Below, piece after piece: positions 53,305-59,473 of a stretch of 59,473 nt of DNA. A program made the translations under genes and the position numbers. Position 1 is the first letter of the stretch. Every line of letters begins with the position of its first letter. The notes beneath the pieces were generated by a model, which saw only the letters and a list, made by a program, of their open reading frames with translations, searched no databases and had not been told where the DNA came from. Source of the stretch: Virgibacillus salexigens (lineage in GTDB: Bacteria > Bacillota > Bacilli > Bacillales > Amphibacillaceae); NCBI RefSeq assembly GCF_014905415.1, contig NZ_BNEO01000010.1:1-59473 (forward strand). Direction: 5' to 3'.

Positions 53305-53532
53305 ATGGATTTGTATGTAAATGGCGAGTTTCAGTCCGTTGATATTGGTTATGTAAAAGAAGTTAAAGATTCAAGTATCGTGTTCATTGTGAAAGAAGGT
53401 GAAACAGAAGTGGGCGTTGATACTGTAACATTGGATGCGATTCAAACCATTATTCAAGCAGATGAGGACGCTTTGATTCCGTTAGACTTGGAAACCAAAA
53501 CTGTCATCTTAGATGGTGAACCAACCAAATAA
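53305..53532 (+). CDS. Small hypothetical protein
   Basis: 75 residues, acidic, predicted beta-rich (VNGEFQSVDIGYVKEVKDSSIVFI). It starts 4 bp after topB and ends before a copy of the repeated terminator. No function is known. Confidence 0.65.
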   Translation: MDLYVNGEFQSVDIGYVKEVKDSSIVFIVKEGETEVGVDTVTLDAIQTIIQADEDALIPLDLETKTVILDGEPTK

Positions 53533-53550
53533 GCCGTTGCTATTTCAAGA

Positions 53551-53577
53551 GGACTTCCGTTCAGGGAGTCCTTTTTT
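53551..53577 (+). terminator. Terminator (copy B of a repeated terminator)
   Basis: GGACTTCC-GTTCA-GGGAGTCC followed by six T; identical over its 3' 18 bp and T run to 35516-35539. Confidence 0.85.
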
Positions 53578-53609
53578 ATTCAAAATCTATTTACAAAGGG
53601 TGATTTAGT

Positions 53610-55400
53610 GTGGCAAAACGGAAGACATTGGAGCAAAAAAAGGAAGAAGTCAAAGAACTAACAACGAAAATGAATGACTCCATTGATCATTATTTTGAGT
53701 CGCTGGAGCAAATGAATGAATTAATGTCGTTTATGATTAAGTTTTATCAGTATTCTCCCAAGAATGCAGCGTTGATTCGTAACCAATTTGAAGGTGCACA
53801 GGTTGTCGGCAGTTATAACTTTTGGAAAGAAAAAGGATTTCAAGTCCAGAAAGGTGAAAAAGCACTTAGGGTATTGGTGCCAAACAAAACCGCACCAAAA
53901 TTTAAAACGACTGAGGGCAAGTGGAAAAACATGAAATATGCAACGGAACAGGAGAAGGAACAGATTGGTAAAGGGGCACTGGAACAACGCAAAAGCCGAT
54001 TGTATTTTTCTGCTGGCAATGTCTTTGATATAAGCCAGACGGATGCCAAAGCAAGTGATTTACCGGAAATATTCCCGAATAAGTGGATGGAAGGCGATAT
54101 AGCCAACTATCAAACGATGCTGGAAAGTATGCATAAAATAGGTAACAAGCTGAATGTCACAATTGGTGAGCCATTTGATGAACTGGGAACAGCAAAAGGG
54201 GCATTTTATCATAGCGTCCATGACAAAAATAATGGTCATATCGGTTTGAATCCCCGGAATGGTGAACTGCAAAATGTCAAAACATTATTGCATGAGTTGT
54301 CACATGCTAAACTGCATAATCCGAAGAACGTAGATTATCAAGCTATGTCAGCAGAGGAAAAGGAATTTCAGGCAGAAATGACGGCTTATGCGGTAGCATC
54401 TTATTTTGATATTGATACTAGCGATTACTCCCTTCGTTATATGGCTAATTGGACACAGGGTAAAGAGATGAAGGATAAAACTAAGCTGTTGGAAGATGTC
54501 CGTGAAACGGCGGTTGAATTTATAGATGAGATGGAACCGGATTTGGTTAAAGAACGTGATAAAGAACAAAATAAAGAAAAGCACATGATGTTATTACAAT
54601 ACGGTATGAATAAGGTTATTGATATAAAGGAAATCTCCATACATGAGATGAAGTCATTTGCAAAAGACAATATAGATGATGATGTGCCTCAAAAAATACT
54701 GGCATCTGAGAACCTGACAAACGAAGATTATTTGAAACGGTTTAATGAAGCATTTTCAGGTAAATATGCTGTCATCAATAAAGAAATTAATGAACCGCAG
54801 TTATTGATACAGTGGTCGGAAGCACCGGAGTTAAAGGATAACATGATGTATCATTTTGCAGAAGGTAATGAAAAGATGGAAGCATTAGAAGAAAAGTATC
54901 AGCAGGAAACAGGCTATCGCAAAACAAGATACCATGTGGTTCTTCCGGCAAATGAACATTCAAAAAAACCAAGTGTCTTGAGTACACCAGACAAATTGGA
55001 TATTGGTGACGGGGCATATGTCCATCCTTATCACCATATTCGGAAAGTGGGAGAAATGACGCAAGAGCAACAAAAAGTTTTAGATGATGCGTACCATGAT
55101 CGTCTTATTCAAACAGAAAAAAAGGAAATTGATGAGTTAATGAAAGGAAAGCAACCAGTGCAGGTACAAAACAATTATGATGACGGCTTGTATTGGTATG
55201 AAATGCGTCAGCGTCCAGTTTCATTGGGATGTCAGCCGAAAGGGTTTGTTGAATTTGATGATGATGAAGGTAAACATGGAATAGTGGCTTACAATAGAGA
55301 ATTAACGGATAAAGAACTAAATGATTTTGATATGAAGGAATGGAGTTTTAAAAAAGAGAAAAAGGATGTTAAAGAACGGGCACAAGAAATGGAAATGTAG
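53610..55400 (+). CDS. ArdC-like antirestriction/zincin protein
   Basis: 596 residues from a GTG. An ArdC N-terminal domain (about 1-130; YSPKNAALIRNQFEGAQ, VGSYNFWKEKGFQVQKGEK) binds single-stranded DNA in studied homologues. A zinc-peptidase-like segment has HELSHAKLH (about residue 228). The remaining third is of unknown fold. The C-terminus reads RAQEMEM, matching the tail of the protein ending at 35513. ArdC proteins protect incoming DNA from restriction. It is the last gene of the conjugation module. Confidence 0.85.
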   Translation: MAKRKTLEQKKEEVKELTTKMNDSIDHYFESLEQMNELMSFMIKFYQYSPKNAALIRNQFEGAQVVGSYNFWKEKGFQVQKGEKALRVLVPNKTAPKFKTTEGKWKNMKYATEQEKEQIGKGALEQRKSRLYFSAGNVFDISQTDAKASDLPEIFPNKWMEGDIANYQTMLESMHKIGNKLNVTIGEPFDELGTAKGAFYHSVHDKNNGHIGLNPRNGELQNVKTLLHELSHAKLHNPKNVDYQAMSAEEKEFQAEMTAYAVASYFDIDTSDYSLRYMANWTQGKEMKDKTKLLEDVRETAVEFIDEMEPDLVKERDKEQNKEKHMMLLQYGMNKVIDIKEISIHEMKSFAKDNIDDDVPQKILASENLTNEDYLKRFNEAFSGKYAVINKEINEPQLLIQWSEAPELKDNMMYHFAEGNEKMEALEEKYQQETGYRKTRYHVVLPANEHSKKPSVLSTPDKLDIGDGAYVHPYHHIRKVGEMTQEQQKVLDDAYHDRLIQTEKKEIDELMKGKQPVQVQNNYDDGLYWYEMRQRPVSLGCQPKGFVEFDDDEGKHGIVAYNRELTDKELNDFDMKEWSFKKEKKDVKERAQEMEM

Positions 55401-55713
55401 GGTTTTCAAATTAAAATATGGAGAAAAGTTCTCAGGAATAATATAAAGTCACTATTCAAATTTTAGCCTCTTGCCTGTTGATATGCTTCAATCAGCCGTC
55501 AGATAGACTTTCCGTTGTGCTTCTCTCTGTCCCCCTTGTAAAGATTTGCACAAAATTTTAGATATAATACTATACTCAATTGAAAATGCACTAACTTGTT
55601 TTAAGATAAGAGAAAAAGCGATTTGGCGAGTTAGTGGAACTAAATTTATATTTTGGCATGATCCGAATTATGTATGTTCACATGAAAATTTTATCTTGTA
55701 TGACTTTATTTGT
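55401..55713. other. Intergenic stretch after the conjugation module
   Basis: About 310 bp with no reading frame I can support. The middle (about 55470-55540) is C/T-rich and less AT-biased than its surroundings, which may mean a remnant of another element. TTGCAC with TATAAT-like sequences around 55549-55570 could be a weak promoter. Confidence 0.5.
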
Positions 55714-55741
55714 AAAAAGCTCTGACCACTGGCCAGAGCTT
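55714..55741 (-). terminator. Terminator of the copper-storage-type gene
   Basis: On the minus strand AAGCTCTGG and CAGAGCTT form an 8-bp stem followed by TTTTTAC. Confidence 0.75.
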
Positions 55742-55746
55742 GATTC

Positions 55747-56091
55747 TTAAGAAGCCATCTGTCTGCATGCATTCGCACAAGAACGACAAATAGCTGCACA
55801 TTCCTGACAATGGGGATCTTTGAATTTTTCGCATTCTGTTGCACACGCTTCACAATGAGTAGCACAGAGTTTGCAGAATTCTGCTGCGCTTAGACTATTT
55901 CTTGCCATGTATGCTGAAGCTTGAAAACACATGTCTGAACAATCATTTAAATGTTGGATACACATAATACGTGCTTGCACATCTGGTTCCTGTAAACATG
56001 CTGTAGCACACTCTTCACAAGCACGAGCACATTTTAAGCATTCTTCGATACATTGATCCATATGTGTTGGGGAACTAGAAAGTACTCCCAT
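55747..56091 (-). CDS. Cys-rich four-helix-bundle copper-storage-type protein (DUF326)
   Basis: 114 residues with 19 cysteines, arranged as CxxC and CxxxC pairs along predicted helices (CIEECLKCARACEECATAC, then CQECAAICRSCANAC). This matches the Csp/YhjQ-type four-helix bundle that binds many Cu(I) ions inside the core. No signal peptide is seen, so it is cytosolic (Csp3-like). It is divergent from the mer operon. The ATG at 56091 is preceded by GGGTGGTG. It may also bind other soft metals, including Hg(II), in this context. Confidence 0.88.
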   Translation of the reverse strand: MGVLSSSPTHMDQCIEECLKCARACEECATACLQEPDVQARIMCIQHLNDCSDMCFQASAYMARNSLSAAEFCKLCATHCEACATECEKFKDPHCQECAAICRSCANACRQMAS

Positions 56092-56182
56092 CACGGCTCA
56101 CCACCCTTTTATAATTTACAATAGTAGTATCTTAACAAATAAAGTAATTATTCATGTTAAATAAAAAATCTAGAATCGGGGC

Positions 56183-56228
56183 AATGTGGATTTAAAATAA
56201 AGTTGCGACGTTTATAAAATAGTTGCGA
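56183..56228 (+). repeat. Boundary repeat, copy 2, with tandem GTTGCGA motifs
   Basis: 56183-56203 matches 19015-19035 at 20 of 21 positions. It continues with GTTGCGA at 56202 and again at 56222 (20 bp apart), each after an ATAAA/AAATA run, reminiscent of TnsB-type binding sites at Tn7-like transposon ends. It lies between the copper-storage gene and merR. Confidence 0.5.
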
Positions 56229-56357
56229 AAACTTAATTAAGCAGTTCAGTATAAACTGGATTTATACAAATAATTGAAATGATAATGAAAGATTATGAAG
56301 AGGTTCACTTAATTTATTGGGGCAAAATACTTGAAGAAGATAAATTTAATATTATAC

Positions 56358-56389
56358 TTGACTGCGTACTAAGGTACACGGTTTATTAT
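56358..56389 (+). promoter_or_regulatory. MerR-type promoter/operator
   Basis: TTGACT (56358-56363), a 20-bp spacer and TATTAT (56384-56389). The spacer carries the GTAC-N4-GTAC core dyad. An over-long spacer with a central dyad is the hallmark of MerR-activated promoters, in which the Hg-bound activator untwists the DNA. Confidence 0.85.
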
Positions 56390-56408
56390 GATTATAGAGG
56401 TGAATCCT

Positions 56409-56807
56409 TTGAGTTACCGAATTAGTGTATTTGCAGAAAAATGTGGTGTAAATAAAGAGACGATTAGATATTACGAACAAAAAGCATTATTAAAAGAACC
56501 TTTCCGAACCAATGCAGGTTATAGGATATATTCAGATGATGATGTTAAGCGTGTAAAATTTATCAAAAGACTGCAAGACCTGGGATTTTCATTGAGTGAA
56601 ATCTATAAATTACTTGGTGTTGTTGATAATGATGAAGTTCGTTGCAAAAATATATTTGAATTTGTATCAAAAAAAGAAATAGAAATTCAAGAAAAAATTG
56701 CAGACTTAAAGCGTACTGAGTCAATGTTAAAGGATTTAAAAAGTCGATGTCCAGATCAAAAAGCAATAAATCAATGTCCTATTATTGAATCGTTAATATT
56801 TGATTGA
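56409..56807 (+). CDS. merR: Mercury-responsive regulator MerR
   Basis: 132 residues from a TTG start with AGAGGTG six bases upstream. The winged helix has KCGVNKETIRYYEQ. A long dimerisation helix separates Cys79 from Cys114 and Cys123 (RCKNIFEF, SRCPDQKAINQCP), the same Hg(II) ligands and spacing as in the Bacillus RC607 MerR. It both represses and activates merA from the upstream operator. The start is TTG rather than an upstream ATG because of the ribosome site. Confidence 0.93.
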   Translation: MSYRISVFAEKCGVNKETIRYYEQKALLKEPFRTNAGYRIYSDDDVKRVKFIKRLQDLGFSLSEIYKLLGVVDNDEVRCKNIFEFVSKKEIEIQEKIADLKRTESMLKDLKSRCPDQKAINQCPIIESLIFD

Positions 56808-56846
56808 AGATACTGTAGAAATTATATAGATTAAGGAGGAAAAATA

Positions 56847-58493
56847 GTGAAAAAATATCGTGTTAAAATCAATGGAATGACCTGTACAGGATGTGAACAA
56901 CATATTGATGCTGCATTAACTAGCATAGGTGCTAAAAATATCGAATCCAGTTTCCAATTTGGTGAATCGGTATTTGAATTACCAGACGATGTTAATGCTG
57001 AAAATATAAGACAGGAAATTCAGCAAGCGAATTATCAACCAGAAGAAATAGAAGAAATTTCACTACAGGACTTAAAAAATGTCGAGTTAGACAACAAAGA
57101 TGATTATGATTTACTCATAATTGGTTCAGGAGGGGCAGCTTTTTCTGCTGCTATTAAATCAATTGAACATGGTGCAAGAGTGGGAATAATTGAACGTGGA
57201 ACAGTAGGAGGTACTTGTGTAAATATTGGCTGTGTTCCATCAAAAACACTTCTAAGAGCAGGGGAAATCAATCATTTCTCAAAAGCAAATCCGTTTACAG
57301 GTTTACAAACAGCTGCTGGGGAAGTCGATTTAGCCTCTTTGGTGAATCAAAAGGATGAATTAGTAAGCGATCTACGAAAACAAAAATATATAGATTTAAT
57401 TGATGAATATGGCATTGATTTAATAAAGGGTGAAACTAAGTTTGTTGATGAAAATACAGTTGAAGTAAATGGGGAGAAACTTTCTGCAAGACGCTTTTTA
57501 ATTGCAACAGGTGCTTCGCCATCGATCCCAACGATCTCTGGACTTGAAGAAGTGGATTATCTAACAAGTACAACACTACTCGAATTAAAAAAGGCGCCTA
57601 AACGGTTAACTATTATTGGTACAGGCTATATCGGATTGGAACTTGGACAGCTATTTCATAATTTAGGTTCAGAAGTCACGCTTATACAAAGAAGTGATCG
57701 CCTTTTAAAAGGGTATGACACAGAAATTTCAGAAGCTGTAGAAAGAGCCTTAATCGAACAGGGTATGAACCTTATTAAAGAGGTAACTTATGAGCGTGTA
57801 GAACAAGTTGGAGAGATAAAAAAGGTTAATATAACGGTAGATGGTAAGAATAAAGTCGTGGAATCAGAACATTTACTTGTTGCAGCAGGAAGAAAACCAA
57901 ATACGGATTCTTTAAATTTAAGTGCAGCAGGGATTGAAGTCGGAAAACGAAACGAAGTCCTGATAAATGAATATGCTAGAACAAGTAATGAGATGATTTA
58001 TGCTGCAGGCGATGTTACATTAGGACCTCAATTCGTATATGTAGCTGCATATGAAGGTGGAGTTGTTGCTGATAATGCGATTGGTGGGTTAAATAAAAAA
58101 TTAGATTTATCCGTTGTTCCTGCTGTCACGTTTATAAATCCATCAATTGCAACAGTTGGTTTAACAGAAGAAGAAGCAAAAGAACAGGGCTATGAAGTAA
58201 AAACATCTGTATTATCTTTAGATTCCGTTCCAAGAGCATTAGTAAACCATGAAACGACAGGTGTATTTAAGATTGTTGCTGATACTAAAACATTAAAAGT
58301 TCTCGGAGTTCATATTGTATCTGAAAATGCAGGTGATGTGATTTATGCAGCGACATTAGCAGTCAAGTTTGGCTTAACCGTAGAGGATTTAAAAGATAGC
58401 CTTGCACCATATTTAACAATGGCGGAAGGATTAAGATTAACTGCTCTTACATTTGATAAAGATGTTTCGAAGTTATCTTGTTGTGCAGGATAA
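56847..58493 (+). CDS. merA: Mercuric reductase MerA
   Basis: 548 residues from a GTG with AAGGAGG upstream. One heavy-metal-associated domain (residues 1-70; GMTCTGC, Cys13/Cys16). The flavoprotein core has [11 protein letters not shown], the redox-active [23 protein letters not shown], and the C-terminal Cys545-Cys546 (SCCAG) that delivers Hg(II) to the active site. It reduces Hg(II) to volatile Hg(0) with NADPH. No merT, merP or merB gene is seen nearby, so uptake relies on other transporters. Confidence 0.95.
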   Translation: MKKYRVKINGMTCTGCEQHIDAALTSIGAKNIESSFQFGESVFELPDDVNAENIRQEIQQANYQPEEIEEISLQDLKNVELDNKDDYDLLIIGSGGAAFSAAIKSIEHGARVGIIERGTVGGTCVNIGCVPSKTLLRAGEINHFSKANPFTGLQTAAGEVDLASLVNQKDELVSDLRKQKYIDLIDEYGIDLIKGETKFVDENTVEVNGEKLSARRFLIATGASPSIPTISGLEEVDYLTSTTLLELKKAPKRLTIIGTGYIGLELGQLFHNLGSEVTLIQRSDRLLKGYDTEISEAVERALIEQGMNLIKEVTYERVEQVGEIKKVNITVDGKNKVVESEHLLVAAGRKPNTDSLNLSAAGIEVGKRNEVLINEYARTSNEMIYAAGDVTLGPQFVYVAAYEGGVVADNAIGGLNKKLDLSVVPAVTFINPSIATVGLTEEEAKEQGYEVKTSVLSLDSVPRALVNHETTGVFKIVADTKTLKVLGVHIVSENAGDVIYAATLAVKFGLTVEDLKDSLAPYLTMAEGLRLTALTFDKDVSKLSCCAG

Positions 58494-58557
58494 ATGTGAA
58501 TAAATATACTTTAACTATCTGGTGCTTAGGTTAAATAAGGATTACTGAAAATGATAA

Positions 58558-58588
58558 AACTTTTTTATAAAAAGTTCTTTTTATTTTT
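58558..58588 (+). terminator. Terminator of merRA
   Basis: AACTTTTT-TAT-AAAAAGTT followed by CTTTTTATTTTT. The open frame that starts here (58551) is therefore not a gene. Confidence 0.75.
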
Positions 58589-58711
58589 GGCAGGTGTTCT
58601 TATTCAAACTTTAAAGCTACAGGTAAAAGGTTGTCCAGTTTTAAAATTGATGAATGGAGTAGATTGCCATAAAGATGTATATGCAAGCCATATTTTTATC
58701 GATGAAAGTCA

Positions 58712-58745
58712 AAAAGAGCTTATCCTGTACAGAATAAGCTCTTTT
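58712..58745. terminator. Bidirectional terminator
   Basis: AAAAGAGCTTAT and ATAAGCTCTTTT form a perfect 12-bp stem with A- and T-rich flanks; it can stop transcription from both sides, including the YdhK-like fragment on the minus strand. Confidence 0.8.
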
Positions 58746-58773
58746 AGTCTTGGTTATCCATTTCATCTCATAA

Positions 58774-59010
58774 TTATTCAGTAGGTTCAAGTTCACTTTC
58801 CACAACCCATTTATGGTTAACGACTTCCTCCCCGTCTGTAGTTGGAGTGAAGTTAATCATATATACGGTGGTATCTTCTGCTGAATCAATGACGGCTTTG
58901 GCACCATTCATCCCTTTCATATGTTCTGCATTCAAGGTAACTTCAGTGCCTGATTCTATAGAGGCGTCTCCCGGGTCTTCAACAAGAAGTTCCTCGTGGA
59001 TTAAAGCCAT
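58774..59010 (-). pseudogene. Truncated YdhK-family (DUF1541) fragment
   Basis: 78 residues with one DUF1541 repeat (SGTEVTLNAEHMKGMNGAKAVI, TTVYMINFTPTTDG, VVNHKWVVESEL in segments). Complete YdhK-type proteins are exported lipoproteins of about 200 residues with two such repeats. Here the signal peptide and first repeat are missing; the frame starts where the end of repeat 1 would be (LIHEELL). It may be translated from ATG 59010 (AAAAGAGA upstream) but is probably a remnant of a metal-related gene. Confidence 0.7.
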
Positions 59011-59128
59011 TCTCTTTTATCTCTAACCGAAATGAAGTAAATTTGGGAACTTTAAGGACATTTGAATTATAGATATCATAGGTATTATTCATCAAAAAAC
59101 ACTTAAAATTTTGCTTATTTAAAAATGC

Positions 59129-59170
59129 CACCTTCTTATAACTTCTTTCGATAGTAGTTATAAGGAGGTG
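59129..59170 (+). promoter_or_regulatory. Hairpin that buries a ribosome binding site
   Basis: CACCTTCTTATAACT pairs with AGTTATAAGGAGGTG (15 bp with one T-G pair, 12-nt loop). The right arm contains the full Shine-Dalgarno AAGGAGGTG of the small gene starting at 59176. Translation would therefore be blocked unless the stem opens. Confidence 0.75.
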
Positions 59171-59175
59171 TTATT

Positions 59176-59280
59176 ATGTATGAGGATTATTACGATAATA
59201 AACATACGAATGCAGGAATGTCGGAAATTATAATTAAGGAGGGGCTATCTGCAAAAGAATGGGATGTGATTATGCGCTGA
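59176..59280 (+). CDS. Small hypothetical protein (34 aa) behind a regulatory hairpin
   Basis: ATG at 59176 with GGAGGTG five bases upstream gives MYEDYYDNKHTNAG and ends WDVIMR. It is acidic, with no membrane helix. The very strong ribosome site placed inside a 15-bp stem suggests regulated translation. The next gene begins 133 bp later. It may be a leader peptide or a fragment. Confidence 0.5.
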   Translation: MYEDYYDNKHTNAGMSEIIIKEGLSAKEWDVIMR

Positions 59281-59413
59281 AAAATCTGGAGAAGTAATAA
59301 CATATAAACTTGTAACCCTTACTCCTATTCAAGAATAGGGCCAGATTGTGGAAAAAGATTTTTAAGGATAATTTAGGAATTGTTGATCTAAAATGGTGAA
59401 AAAGAGGGATATT

Positions 59414-59473
59414 ATGGCATCTAAAACTATAATATTAATCGGACCAATTTGTGCTGGCAAAAGTACAGTAGCT
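59414..59473 (+). CDS. P-loop NTPase/kinase, 5' part only (runs off the window)
   Basis: Only 20 codons are visible: MASKTIILIGPICAGKSTVA. The Walker A motif GPICAGKST with the preceding hydrophobic strand indicates a P-loop kinase or AAA-type ATPase, for example a shikimate- or adenylate-kinase-like protein. The remainder lies beyond the right edge, so the substrate cannot be told. The start follows AGAGGGATATT. Confidence 0.6.
   Translation, partial: MASKTIILIGPICAGKSTVA

Noticed and set aside
58551-58784. A 77-residue plus-strand frame after merA
   Set aside because: It starts in the merA terminator and passes through a second terminator; a MerT-like transporter was considered but no paired Cys or typical helices support it.
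58500-59473. Right attachment site (attR) duplicating the groEL 3' end
   Set aside because: I compared the 12150-12232 stretch by eye with the last kilobase and found no matching duplicate, so the right end probably lies beyond the window.

Overview
The window looks like the chromosome of a low-GC Gram-positive in the family Bacillaceae (Oceanobacillus/Virgibacillus/Lentibacillus-like; inferred from gene order and codon use, not from a search). The left 12 kb is core genome: the tail of an rRNA operon (5S rRNA, initiator tRNA-Met, tRNA-Asp), the thiL-tsaE-tsaB-rimI-tsaD cluster (thiamine diphosphate and tRNA t6A synthesis), a RodA/FtsW-type wall polymerase, an ABC-F ATPase, the redox repressor Rex, YdiK and CPBP (YdiL-type) membrane proteins, and the CIRCE-controlled groES-groEL operon. 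A dense cluster of DnaA boxes follows tsaD (gcp), where Bacillus subtilis also has a DnaA-box cluster.

From about 12.2 kb, directly behind groEL, an integrated mobile element begins and continues to, or past, the right edge. Its left end carries a tyrosine integrase, an ImmA-like metalloprotease and an ImmR-like repressor on the minus strand. Diverging from these is a phage-style early module: Cro-like XRE protein, excisionase-like protein, DnaD-type replication organiser, DnaC/DnaI-type helicase loader, several very small genes, and an ArpU-family activator. From 34 to 55 kb lies a full Gram-positive type IV secretion and conjugation module: pilin-like two-TM protein, Toprim primase, VirD4 coupling protein, lipoprotein, VirB6-like channel protein, VirB4 ATPase and accessory protein, VirB8-like protein, two-domain wall hydrolase, relaxosome ribbon-helix-helix proteins, MobP2-type relaxase, Mrr-like nuclease, topoisomerase III and an ArdC-like antirestriction protein. 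The element is best read as a phage/ICE mosaic, meaning an integrative and conjugative element that uses prophage-like regulation and replication genes.

Two metal-resistance cargo blocks sit at module boundaries. Block 1 (19.0-33.7 kb) holds arsR-arsP-(small CC peptide), then arsR-arsB-(small membrane protein)-arsC, arsD-arsA-HesB-like-CoA disulfide reductase/rhodanese, a divergent ACR3/BASS-type transporter, cadC-cadA (with a tandemly duplicated metal-binding domain), cadD, and a frameshifted flavin monooxygenase. Block 2 (55.7-59.0 kb) holds a Cys-rich copper-storage-type protein, merR-merA without mercury uptake genes, and a 5'-truncated YdhK fragment. A nearly identical 21-bp sequence, resembling a Tn7-like transposon end, lies at the left edge of each block in the same orientation, so the two blocks may share an origin.

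Points for a second look: the DnaA-box cluster; two unrelated sets of 11-bp-phased tandem repeats, one ahead of the conjugation operon and one ahead of the relaxosome genes next to oriT-like hairpins; a shared QEMEM C-terminal tail on two conjugation-module proteins that could be a transfer signal; a CC/CC mini-protein in the ars locus; and a hairpin near the right edge that buries the ribosome binding site of a 34-codon gene. No right attachment site was found inside the window.
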